Source: an uncultured bacterium (GTDB taxonomy: Bacteria; Patescibacteriota; Gracilibacteria; Absconditabacterales; Absconditicoccaceae). Taken from it: a DNA stretch of 53,333 bases. The translations under genes and the position numbers were made by a program. This document shows, piece after piece, positions 8,668-17,246 of the stretch. The first letter of the stretch is position 1. Each line of letters begins with the position of its first letter. A model generated the notes under the pieces. That model was not told the origin of the DNA. It searched no databases and was given only the letters and a program-made list of their open reading frames with translations. The stretch lies in the NCBI GenBank assembly GCA_947168815.1, contig CAMVNG010000005.1:1-53333 (forward strand), written 5' to 3'.

Positions 8668-8706
8668 AAAAAGAGGCTGCTGTATTAGCGGTCTCTTTCA
8701 TTTTTA
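8668..8706 (+). terminator. Terminator after the 7974 gene
   Basis: AAAGAGgC and GtCTCTTT arms around TGCTGTATTAGCG, followed by a T-rich stretch. Confidence 0.7.
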
Positions 8707-8713
8707 TTTAAAA

Positions 8714-8741
8714 AATGAGTATAAGGATAAACTTATACTCA
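8714..8741 (-). terminator. Terminator overlapping the UGA stop of the 8739 gene
   Basis: On the reverse strand GATGAGTATAAG pairs with CTTATACTCAT around TTTATC and a T-run follows. The TGA stop lies in the first arm. Confidence 0.8.
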
Positions 8742-9188
8742 TCTTTTGATGTTGTCTAGTGAATACATTTCTTCAAAAAGGTCTGAAATCTTCTTAACTA
8801 TTTGTATGTTAGTTAGATCTGAGATTTGATAATACCTCAAGTCTGATTCTGGATCTTGAGATGTTATTCTCACAACATAGCGCAAGCTTAAAAGTTTCAG
8901 CAACCCACAGATTTCCTGCGAGATACGAATTGATTCATCAACACGTTTCCTTCTGTTGTTGTACCCATAGCAGATCACATAAGTGACAATCTCTGTTAAA
9001 AAAGTGTTACAGTCCTTGTACAGGTTAGAATAGAATTCCAAACTTTCTTCACTTTCCGGATCTGGATCGATTGAAAGGAACTCCTGTAATAACTTGTATG
9101 CAAGGATGAACTTCCTGATTCTCTTTTTCACTAAACTTTCATGTCTTTCGTGATATTCAGGAAGGAATAGTTTTACACATTGTTCCAT
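8739..9188 (-). CDS. Helical cytoplasmic protein, ends in UGA
   Basis: 149 residues starting at the ATG giving MEQCVKL; an upstream in-frame ATG at 9287 would begin inside the preceding terminator. The sequence is mostly helical, with no signal peptide and no recognised domain; Arg codons include CGT and CGC. The stop is TGA, embedded in the terminator stem. If UGA were Gly, a TAA would follow two codons later, so the product hardly changes. The leader has AACAAATAC, as in the other UGA-free genes. Confidence 0.65.
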   Translation of the reverse strand: MEQCVKLFLPEYHERHESLVKKRIRKFILAYKLLQEFLSIDPDPESEESLEFYSNLYKDCNTFLTEIVTYVICYGYNNRRKRVDESIRISQEICGLLKLLSLRYVVRITSQDPESDLRYYQISDLTNIQIVKKISDLFEEMYSLDNIKR

Positions 9189-9240
9189 ATTTCTTTTTGT
9201 ATTTGTTACAAGGGATAAGTATAAGGAAATCAATATATAA

Positions 9241-9277
9241 AAAAAAGAGGATTTTTTTAATTTCCTCTTTTTTCTAT
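9241..9277. terminator. Terminator between the 9292 and 8739 genes
   Basis: Arms AAAGAGGA and TCCTCTTT with an A/T loop and long T-run. It ends transcripts of the 9292 gene on the reverse strand and reads symmetrically on the other. Confidence 0.8.
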
Positions 9278-9291
9278 ATTCTAGCATTTAT

Positions 9292-10083
9292 TTAAGCATA
9301 TTGAAAGCTAGTATATGCAACACTTCTGATTTTTCTATTTTCTTCTCTTATCTTTTTACGTTCTTGTTGTTGCTGAATTATTTTCTGATTTAATTCTTTT
9401 TCTTCTGTAAAGGCTCTATTTATTATCTTTCGTTGAAATTTAAGGAACATTTTCTTTTGAACTCTTGTTGGATAGAGATCTCTTAAATTTATCTTTTTCC
9501 ATTCTAAACCATTAAGTAGCATTTCAATTTGCTCATCTGTAGCTTTTAAAAGTTCTCTTAGGTTTATGCATTTGGCTTGGTATGATGAGATAATATCTAC
9601 TTGTTGATCTGTTAGTTTCTTATATGGTAGAATTATTTCATCTCACTTGTAATATGATAATATAGAAAGTTGATTATCAGTTAAATCAAATAGCGATAAA
9701 TCTAATTCTTTTTCATTGCTGAATGCTAATGTAGTTACTTGATTATCAGTTAGTTTTCATCTCTGTCAGTTAAAGATTAATCCTTCATTTTTCTTTAGAA
9801 TCTTTTGTGCTTCTGAAAGAGAAGATCTTCTTTCATCTTCAATTTCTTGTTTATTTATATATCTAGCTGAATTTACGATTCTATTTGTCTCTTCAAAAAG
9901 TGGCGTAATATCTCTTTTTGAATCATATTCTTCGTTTCAATAGTCCATCATTTTTGAGTATAAGTCTTCTTTTCCTTCGTGTTTTCGAGCGTCCTTATCT
10001 TTATCTCCCCAGTTTCTAAAGAATGTAAGTAATGAGTATCGTCATCTTGAATTTATAAAGTCTGTTCGTGTTTTATAAGCCAT
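9292..10083 (-). CDS. Protein with short leucine-rich-like repeats
   Basis: 263 residues in code 25, TAA stop. A charged N-terminal region (1-95) is followed by repeats of roughly 28-30 residues with the pattern 'LTDNQ(V/L)xxL(A/S)...LxLxxF' (three to four copies: LTDNQVTTLAF, LTDNQLSILSY, LTDQQVDIISS, ATDEQIEMLL). The end is basic and coiled-coil-like with a QKIIQQQQERKK stretch. The repeats resemble short 'SDEQAxxLA' leucine-rich repeats of environmental bacteria, which suggests protein binding. It is flanked on both sides by UGA-free genes while itself using UGA for Gly. Confidence 0.7.
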
Positions 10084-10287
10084 AGTATATTAGATTTTGT
10101 AAATATTCATGATGTCATGCTATTAAAAGTAAGCCGTTTTTCAAAATTATTTTTCAATTTTCCGCTAACCATTGGTTAATTTTAGCTTATAATCTACTGT
10201 AATTTAATTCATTTACCTCTTTATTTTTGATTCTTATTTCATTAGTATGGTATATGTAAATAAAAAATCTTAAAAATTGAATACATT

Positions 10288-10866
10288 ATGGATGACGCTA
10301 AATTATGGTTCTTTTATGGCGCCATGGGCTCTTCTAAAACAGCTAATGCATTAATGGTTCGTTTTAATTACCATGAAAGAGGCATGAAAGCTGCTTTATT
10401 GAAACCTAAATCCGAAAGTCGAGATGGCAAACATATTGTTAAATCGAGAATCGGAATTGAAGGCGATTGTGTGTATGTGGAAGATTTTCTTGATCAAGTT
10501 GATCGAGGAGAAATTCCCGAGGTTGATGCTATTATTATCGATGAGGCTCAATTCTTAACTCGTGAGCAAGTTGATAAGTTCTCTGATTTAGTAGATTTTC
10601 ACAATATTCCTGTTCTTTGCTATGGTCTTCGTACTGATTTTCAGGGTAATGCATTCCCTGGATCTGCCAGACTTCTAGAATTAGCGGATCAGATTGTCGA
10701 AACATCTACTGTATGTTGGTGTGGAAGAAAAGCTCGTTTTAATGCTCGTGTTATGGACGGAAAAATTGTTCGTGAAGGTGAACAAGTTCAGCTCGGTGGA
10801 AATGAGTCTTATACTTCCTTATGTCGTAAACACTTCAAAGAAGGAAAAGTCTTCAAAGACACTTAA
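10288..10866 (+). CDS. tdk: Thymidine kinase (type II)
   Basis: 192 residues, the usual length. P-loop GAMGSSKT (about 11-18), Walker B-like DAIIIDEAQFL (about 84-94), CYGLRTDFQG, and a zinc-binding part with CWCGRKA plus a later Cys near the C-terminus. It phosphorylates thymidine to dTMP in nucleotide salvage, fitting a small-genome, host-dependent cell. All 16 glycines are GGN, Arg is often CGT or CGA, and the stop is TAA. It has its own promoter region and terminator. Its codon use places it with the standard-code-like set rather than with its UGA-glycine neighbours. Confidence 0.95.
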   Translation: MDDAKLWFFYGAMGSSKTANALMVRFNYHERGMKAALLKPKSESRDGKHIVKSRIGIEGDCVYVEDFLDQVDRGEIPEVDAIIIDEAQFLTREQVDKFSDLVDFHNIPVLCYGLRTDFQGNAFPGSARLLELADQIVETSTVCWCGRKARFNARVMDGKIVREGEQVQLGGNESYTSLCRKHFKEGKVFKDT

Positions 10867-10890
10867 AAATTTATTACAATTAAACGAAGG

Positions 10891-10918
10891 TCCAGCTAGA
10901 TTTCTAGCTGGATTTTAT
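10891..10918 (+). terminator. Terminator of tdk
   Basis: Perfect arms TCCAGCTAG (10891-10899) and CTAGCTGGA (10904-10912), then TTTTATT. Confidence 0.9.
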
Positions 10919-10976
10919 TGCATTATTGGATTAAATTACTATAGTGATTTTATTGTTAAACAAAAACTTATTCTAT

Positions 10977-11180
10977 ATGAGTGAAATTTCAGTTATCCTA
11001 AAATGTTTCCTTTCTGGAGCAGCTGTAGGATGTGCCGCAGCTCTTTGCTTCTCCCTTTGGAGAAACATCTACGTTGTTAGAAGGGATGACAAACTTACAT
11101 CAGGTGATGTCCTGAAGTGGGTTCTAATCGGTTTCCTCTTCGGAGGTTCCCTCTGGGTTGCACTGTCTATTGGAATGTAA
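10977..11180 (+). CDS. Small two-helix membrane protein
   Basis: 67 residues with two hydrophobic helices (about 5-25 and 45-66) joined by a charged loop (RRDDKLTSGD). Glycines are all GGN and the stop is TAA. A TTGTTAAACAAA element lies about 30 bases before the ATG, as before the 3245 gene, and a terminator follows. No family recognised. Confidence 0.6.
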   Translation: MSEISVILKCFLSGAAVGCAAALCFSLWRNIYVVRRDDKLTSGDVLKWVLIGFLFGGSLWVALSIGM

Positions 11181-11200
11181 TATTCCACTGATCTAGATTT

Positions 11201-11230
11201 AAACGCTCTTGTTTTAAGGGCGTTTTTATT
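11201..11230 (+). terminator. Terminator of the 10977 gene
   Basis: AAACGCTCTT and AAGGGCGTTT arms around GTTTT, followed by T. Confidence 0.85.
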
Positions 11231-11235
11231 AAATA

Positions 11236-11264
11236 AAAGTAGCACTCTTATTCGAATGCTACTA
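11236..11264 (-). terminator. Terminator of the 11331 gene
   Basis: On the reverse strand AGTAGCA, a 13-base loop, TGCTACT and a T-rich tract, about 65 bases after the stop codon. Confidence 0.75.
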
Positions 11265-11330
11265 TTGTTGGGAACAACTATGGACTCCCAGCTTGTCCGT
11301 TTTCTTTTACTTTGTGCGTGTATTGTGGCT

Positions 11331-11621
11331 CTACTTTGGCAACGATAGCGGAAATCCCATGCTATATTCTTGAGGCACCCACATTTTGATACCGGTGCTG
11401 GTCTTTGAATACTTGAAGCATTTCTGCCAAAACGGCGTTGACTCATCGGGTAAGACCCTGAATTCGTCACAGTCGAACGTTAGTACGTTGTTCTGCATGC
11501 TCATGTGAGCCACGTTACTAGCTTCGAAGATAATCTTTACGAAGCTGTCACACTTGTTGATAAAGCAGTTTTTCTGCTTCTTTTCTGCGGTCAATGCCGC
11601 ACCAAATGCAAACTTATCCAT
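11331..11621 (-). CDS. Small cytoplasmic protein, unknown, GC-richer
   Basis: 96 residues from the ATG giving MDKFAFGAAL to TAG. It has four Cys and several aromatic residues, no signal or membrane segment and no recognised domain. Base composition is clearly richer in G+C than the flanking genes and glycines are GGN. It has a consensus sigma-70 promoter at 11662-11690, an AACAAATAC leader and a terminator, making a complete single-gene unit. Probably acquired. Confidence 0.65.
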   Translation of the reverse strand: MDKFAFGAALTAEKKQKNCFINKCDSFVKIIFEASNVAHMSMQNNVLTFDCDEFRVLPDESTPFWQKCFKYSKTSTGIKMWVPQEYSMGFPLSLPK

Positions 11622-11661
11622 TTTTTTGATTGTGTATTTGTTTTTGCCTTATAGCACTGTT

Positions 11662-11690
11662 ACTATATCTAATTTGTGTAGTATTGTCAA
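11662..11690 (-). promoter_or_regulatory. Sigma-70-like promoter of the 11331 gene
   Basis: Reverse strand: TTGACA (11685-11690), 17-base spacer, TATAGT (11662-11667). Confidence 0.8.
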
Positions 11691-11805
11691 TAGCTAATAT
11701 ATTGTTAAGTCCTTGTATTATTATTTATTATATTTTTGTTTTAATCTTGTGTTTAAAATTTATTCCATTTCTTTATTATAGTTTTATTTAAATTTAAAAA
11801 AAACT

Positions 11806-12174
11806 ATGAAAACTTGGGTAAAATTTTCTCTAGCCTTATGAGTTGCTGTTCTATTTTTTCTTTTAATATGGTTTACTATTTCTTTTTCTATAGATTCAAA
11901 GGAGAAGGAATACTTCGGATATTGTAATGATAAGGCTATTGCTGAACTTTGAGAAGATATTAGTGGTTTTAGCTACACATCTTTTGATAAATATTGATGA
12001 GAATATAATTATAGCTGAAATTTTTCTATATTTTGAGATGATTATTCTTTTCATTGTAATGTATTAAATAAGGAGAACGTTGAATTAGAATTAACTAAAG
12101 AAACTTTGGCTGATAGTGGTAGTTATACTGAAGGTATGAAAGATATTATTGTTGAATTACCTGATGGGATGTAA
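11806..12174 (+). CDS. Membrane-anchored extracytoplasmic protein
   Basis: 122 residues in code 25 with several UGA glycines, TAA stop. One N-terminal transmembrane helix or uncleaved signal (about 5-28) precedes an acidic domain with two Cys (YCND and HCNV) that could form a disulphide. No known family. It lies just upstream of the Psd-fusion gene in the same direction, with a 26-base gap, and is probably cotranscribed. Confidence 0.7.
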
Positions 12175-12200
12175 TCTTTTTTACTTACTTTAGGCTCATT

Positions 12201-13376
12201 ATGAAATTAAAAAAGATCTTATTCCGAATTTTCGTGGTTTTTTGTTTCTTATTTTTCTTTTTTAAATGTTTTAATGAGTTCTATTTTCTACGTCAACCAG
12301 TACGTAATGTACCAAATGATAATTCTGTTTTTGTTAGTCCTGCTAATTGAACGATTATTAAAGTGATTAAACAGGATGATTTAACTGACTGAAATACAGA
12401 GCTTTATAAACAGAATAATGTAGTTATTGATAATTGGACTAGAGGTTTTACGTGAGCAACTTTAGTTTCAATTATGATGACTCCTTTTGATGCGCATTTT
12501 CAAAAGGCTCCTTTATTAGCTAAATTAGTAAAGCAACACTATCATAAGTGACATTTCTTCAATGCCACTAAGACGAGTTGAGTCATGAAATCAACTTTCC
12601 AGAATGAATACAATAGTATGCTTTATGTAACTCCTGAGTGATATAAATTCCGTATTATTCAGATTGCGTGAACAATGGCTTGGAGAATCGTATCATTATT
12701 GGAGCCAAATGATATTGTAGAACAATGACAATTTATTTGAGCAATTATGTTATGATCTCAGGTGAGTGTTGTTTTTGATGATAATTTTGATATTCAAGTT
12801 AATGAATGAGATTATGTAATCGATTGAGAAACTATTTTAGCTAAGAAAATTGATACAACCAACATTAAAGAGAGCTTTGATGATTGAAATGTGATTATTG
12901 ATGAAGCAGTTGATTTGGATATTTGAAATGTTGTTAGATATTCTGTCTTTGAATTAGTTCATCCTTCTAAAATTGTCTTTTGGTTCTGAATTATTATTCT
13001 TATTGTTCAATTTTTAACATGAATGAAGTTCTTTGAATTAGCTCACATTAATAAATGGAAAATCTTTATACCATTTTATAATGTATATCTTATCTTTAAA
13101 ATTTGATGAAAAACTGGTTGGTTTCCACTTATATTCATTATTCCAATTCTTTTTTTCTTTCTTTTGGTTATCCTTGATTATTTTGATGTTGAATGGTTAA
13201 TAAATCTTTGGACTATACTTTTTGCTGTTTGTTCTTATTTACCAATGTTCTTAGTTCAATATCCTATAGCTAAAAAATTCTGAAAGAGTAATCGATTCGC
13301 AACTTGAATGTGAATATTTCCTATGATTTTTTACACCTATTTAGTCTGGATTGATAGCGCTAAATATAGAGATTAG
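12201..13376 (+). CDS. Phosphatidylserine decarboxylase-like domain fused to a DUF5684-like membrane domain
   Basis: 391 residues in code 25 with about 22 UGA glycines. After an N-terminal membrane helix (about 6-22) come the Psd landmarks: PNDNSVFVSPANG (about 39-51), MTPFDAHFQKAP, QNEYNSM, IIQIAGTMAWRIV and MLGSQVSVVF, whose Gly-Ser would be the self-cleavage site that forms the pyruvoyl group. The C-terminal 140 residues form about four helices with 'INKWKIFIPFYNVYLIFKIGGKTGW', as in DUF5684 proteins. Psd makes phosphatidylethanolamine. The SPADG aspartate is Asn here, so activity is uncertain. The fusion is unusual. Confidence 0.85.
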
Positions 13377-13438
13377 GATTGATTATTACCTTAAATAAAT
13401 TATAATCTATTATTATTTTATTTCTTATATTTTTTGTT

Positions 13439-14266
13439 ATGAAAAAATTGTGAGTTTTGGCACTTATGTTATGTGCATGTACTTTCCTTTTAGCTGGATG
13501 TAACAAATCTTCTGAAGAAGTTATTGAAGAAGATACTCCTGCTGTTCAACCATCTGAAGAAGAACTTGCTATGTGAGATCTTATTAAGATTATTGAAACT
13601 CATTTCCCTAAGGCTTACAACTATTCTAAATTTGATATAGCTAAAAATGAAAGTCTTTGAGATGATTTACATATCTATAGCAGAATGGAAGTTGGATACT
13701 TAACTCCAGAAAATGAACATATGATTGATAGAGTTGTTACAAGCTCTGGAATGCAAGATGATATGATCTACAATACAATGAAAGCTACAATGGATGATGG
13801 TAGAACTATTGATGTTGTATATGTAATTAATCCTGAAACTTTAGATTTCGTTGCTGCTAACGTTGAAGATGGAGATATCGTTACTAATTATCAATTCATT
13901 TATGATGATGTAACTGCTTTAAGATTAGTAGATCTTGAATCAGATGCTGAATCTAATTTCCCTCTTTCTTACACTTACACTAATGTTGATTTAGCAACTG
14001 AAGAATCAACTACTTGAGACTTCTTATATCATGAAGATACTCCTAATAACTTAGCTAACATTACTCCTGATTTCGCTCCAATTTCTGAAAGTAAATTCTT
14101 AAGTTCAGGAATTGAAGATGGTATGATTTATACAAACTTTGATGTTGTATTCGAAGACTGAACTACTGGTAATGTATTATATATTAACGATCCTGAAACT
14201 TTAAATTTCGTAGCTGCTACAGTTGATAGCCAAGGACATTCAATTAATTACCAATACGCATACTAA
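13439..14266 (+). CDS. Lipoprotein with two repeated domains
   Basis: 275 residues in code 25. Signal with lipobox LAGC (Cys21), then an acidic linker. Two tandem domains of about 90 residues each share 'S(S)GxxDxMIYxxxxxxxxDGxTxxVxYxxxPETLxFVAAxVxxxxxxxNYQFxY'. The same domain is present once in the lipoprotein at 46957. Most glycines are GGN, with UGA in the linker and between domains. It has no recognised name and is probably surface-exposed. A bidirectional terminator follows. Confidence 0.8.
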
Positions 14267-14286
14267 TATTGTTCAATTATATTAAC

Positions 14287-14322
14287 AAAAAAAGAAGTAG
14301 ATTATTCTACTTCTTTTTCTTT
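14287..14322. terminator. Bidirectional terminator between the 13439 and ABC exporter genes
   Basis: GAAGTAGA and TCTACTTC arms around TTAT with A-run and T-run on either side. The TAA stop of the exporter gene lies in this hairpin. Confidence 0.9.
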
Positions 14323-16122
14323 ATTTACTTCATCTTCACTGACTAAGAATCATCAAGATTGGATAGACCAGAGTTTCTTATAGATTCAATTTTCTTTTGA
14401 GATTAGTTCATTATGACTACCCTTCTCAACTATCTTTCATTGATCCATTACAATTATTTTATCCATTTTAACTATTGTTGAAAGTCTATGAGCAATAACA
14501 ATACATGTTTTATTTTTCATAACTTCATCCATAGCATTTTGAATGTATTTCTCTGATTCTGAGTCTAGTGATGATGTTGCTTCATCCATTACAAGAACCT
14601 TCTTATTCTCTAATATTGCTCTTGCAATAGCGATTCTTTGTCTCTCTCAACCTGAGAGCTTAACTCCTCTTTCTCAAACAAAGCTATCGTATCAGTTCTT
14701 TAGATTTGAGATGAAGTTATGACATTTTGCCATTTTAGCAGCTGCTATAATTTCATCATCTGTTGCATTTAATCTTCAGTAAGCGATATTTTCTTTTATT
14801 GTTCTGTGAAAGAGAACTGGATCTTGTGGAACCATTGAGAGTTGTTCCCTAAGAGATTCTTGAGTTACCATTTTAATATCTTCTCAATCTATGTAGATTG
14901 CTCATCATTGGATATCAAAGAATCTGAATAAGAGTTTTATGAGCGTTGTTTTTCAGCTTCATGAAGCTCAAACAATTGCTATTTTTTCTCAAGGTTTAAT
15001 TCTAAGCGTTAATCCATCAAATACTTCATTTCAGTCTTCATAAGTAAATTTTACATTATCGAAGTGTATTTGTCAGCTCGTAACCCTTAATTTCTTATTT
15101 GAGTAGTCTACTATTTCATGTGGTGTATTTAATATTTCTAGCATCTCAGTTGATTCTCATAAGGTTCTACTCATTGATTTTAAGATATGTCTTATATTTG
15201 AGAGATCATTTGTTATCTTAACTAGATACATTTGAACTAGGATTACTACTGATGCTTGTATAAGTCAATTTCATCGAGCTTTGATTGAGAAGTATAATGC
15301 TCATATGCTAAATATCCAACAAAGAACTCAACTCGCTACATATGACCGTTCCGACATACTCCATCTTTTACCTCTATATATCATCGACATACCGAGCGTT
15401 TTGCTGAATCTTTTAAACTCATATGCTAGAGACGAGAAGATTGAGATATTGTAGCTATTTATAATCGTATCTGATAATTCTCATGTTGCTTTTGAATCTC
15501 GTTCATTTGAAATTATTTCGTATTTTTTAGAGATGTTAAAGAAGTAAATTTGAAGTCATACATATGAGATAATAAATCAAACAAATATGGATCAGATTAA
15601 TGGATTTTCTTTAAATAGAATGATTATTGCTAGTGGAATAAAGATAGAGATACGTAATATTTGGAAGATGAACGTATCCATAACAATTTCATATGAACCA
15701 GCTAGTTTAGTTATCTTTTTAATTAATGATCAAGAGAGGTTATTTGTAAAGAATCTGTATGAATGTCTATGGATATAAAGGAAACATTCTTCATAAATAT
15801 CTTTCATAGCTCACAATTCCTGTTTAATGATAGGAAATCAAACCATTCTTCGTCCTATGAAATTTACGATATCCAATGACATAACAATAATTAATAGATG
15901 TAACGCCATTTTAACCAATTCTGATTTATCTACATCTGAGATTCAGAATACATCAACAAATTTTGTAAGATAAATCGGAGAAATAATTCCAACGATTGAG
16001 ACCAAAGACATTCCAATCACATTTAGCATAACCAGTCGTTTGTATTTCATGCTTTTCCTGATGAAATACTTGATTACCATCCGCAGGGAGGTAGTTCCTT
16101 TTTCTTCAGTTTTTTGTGTCAT
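14302..16122 (-). CDS. ABC exporter half-transporter (ABCB/MsbA type)
   Basis: 606 residues in code 25. An N-terminal transmembrane domain with six helices (about 30-340) is fused to an ATPase domain: Walker A GASGSGKTT (about 387), Q-loop VPQDPVLF, signature LSGGERQR (about 490), Walker [16 protein letters not shown] and switch H in IVIAHRLS. The homodimer or heterodimer would export lipids, peptides or drugs; the substrate cannot be told. Walker A and signature glycines are largely UGA. Upstream, a small ORF and two mutually exclusive hairpins suggest leader-controlled attenuation. Confidence 0.92.
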
Positions 16123-16147
16123 GATTTATAACTACAAGGCTAAAAAA

Positions 16148-16217
16148 AAGCTGCATTTGTTATCTGCAGCTTGTTATATCTTTAGTGTAAATAAAAACTT
16201 CACTTATATAACAAGCT
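16148..16217 (-). promoter_or_regulatory. Candidate transcription attenuator upstream of the ABC exporter
   Basis: In the exporter's leader RNA a perfect 12-bp stem (ATATAACAAGCT 16206-16217 with AGCTTGTTATAT 16168-16179) precedes a terminator hairpin (AAGCTGCA / TGCAGCTT, 16148-16172, then eight U). The two share the AAGCT segment (16168-16172), so only one can form. The terminator sits 26 bases before the exporter start codon and also holds the stop codon of a small upstream ORF. This is the layout of leader-peptide or ligand-controlled attenuation. Confidence 0.6.
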
Positions 16218-16297
16218 CATTTCAAAAACCTAATTGATAAATGCATACGGATCTCATTTTTACATAGAAGTATTCAAATATAAAATACCACATTCAT
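16160..16297 (-). CDS. Possible 45-residue leader peptide of the ABC exporter
   Basis: A code-25 ORF from ATG 16297 to TAA 16160-16162. It translates through the antiterminator stem and stops in the loop of the terminator. Two glycines are UGA. A ribosome on its last codons would disrupt the terminator. The ORF is short and could be chance; its position is what makes it notable. Confidence 0.4.
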
Positions 16298-16339
16298 ATA
16301 CGATTGTATTTTAAGAATGTGACAAGATTTTTTTAACTA

Positions 16340-16369
16340 AAAAAAAGAAGTAGATGTTTAGTCCACTTC
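16340..16369 (-). terminator. Terminator of large RNA copy 1
   Basis: Reverse strand GAAGTgGA / TCtACTTC around a 7-base loop, followed by eight T. Confidence 0.8.
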
Positions 16370-17048
16370 CTCCCATTAAATGAGAAGTAAAGTCTATATA
16401 TGTGCCTTAAAGTTTGAAGTAGAACAAATAGCTATTAACTAAATGTTTATCTCATGCTTTAGGCAGCCCTAAAGTTTAAGATTCCATGAGATAGCAATTA
16501 CTAATATATTTTATCAGATAGATAAGTGAATATCTATTGAGTGGGATAGAGTTTCATAACAGTTCCTTCACTTTATGAATAAGAACTATATCCAACTATA
16601 CTAGAACAAAAACATCGTATCACTTCGTTTACTAGACATTGCCCAGATGAATAATAATTATTTCATAATAGATAATAAAGGTAGTAGTTATAGGGTTATT
16701 AACTATGCTTTATACTATTTTAAAGCGGAATAATTACTAATAAGGTAATCAAAAGAGTTAACTAGAATCGATCTTTCACAAGCTACTAATTATTTAAATT
16801 AGGAGTTAGAAGTAACTTAATCTTGGGAAGAATACTTCTTGAAAGATGTTCAACCTTAATCATAGCTCCAATACAATATTGCTAAAGTATTGAAATTAGT
16901 TAGCTAAGTGAAATTCTTAGTAACAGTATAGAATGATTTGCACATTCAGCAAGATGGTTAAAGCAGAAGTTGTTTGTTTTACATTATATAGACTTTGTTA
17001 AAGATCTCACATGTTTCATCATGAAGTGACTTATTTCTTCTTGATGAC
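16340..17048 (-). ncRNA. Large structured RNA, copy 1 (about 700 nt)
   Basis: No open frame of note in either direction. A promoter identical in layout to that of copy 2 lies at 17055-17083, and a terminator with eight U lies at 16340-16369. Near the 3' end a hairpin with CTTTAGGGCTGCCTAAAG sits inside a long stem GCTATCTCATG / CATGAGATA. Copy 2 has CTTTAGGATTGCCTAGAG at the same relative place, also inside a long stem. The 5' part has a hairpin followed by TGAGATC in both. I do not recognise a known family; it does not carry the tmRNA or RNase P signatures I looked for. Confidence 0.65.
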
Positions 17049-17054
17049 GTTATT

Positions 17055-17083
17055 ATTATACCCCTAAAAAAATTATTTTGCAA
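17055..17083 (-). promoter_or_regulatory. Promoter of large RNA copy 1
   Basis: Reverse strand AAATTTGCAAAATA context: -35 TTGCAA (17078-17083), 17-base spacer, -10 TATAAT (17055-17060). The same -35 context and spacing occur at copy 2. Confidence 0.8.
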
Positions 17084-17246
17084 ATTTTTTTGTACTTTTT
17101 TATACTTTTTTATTTTACCAGTTCTCACCTATTGATTTTTCATCACATTTTTTAATTTTTGCAACTAATTTTTAGTTTTTTTTCTTTAAAAATGATTCTA
17201 TATTCTTAAAAAGGAATCGGATTTATTTTTTTGGTTACAATTTTCT

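Noticed and set aside
11069-11470. 133-codon ORF on the reverse strand
   Set aside because: It runs through two terminators and overlaps the 10977 and 11331 genes in another frame; it is a shadow.
16340-17048. tmRNA or RNase P RNA identity for the large RNA
   Set aside because: No tRNA-like 3' end with a T-arm consensus and no RNase P core motifs were found by eye; a model search would decide.
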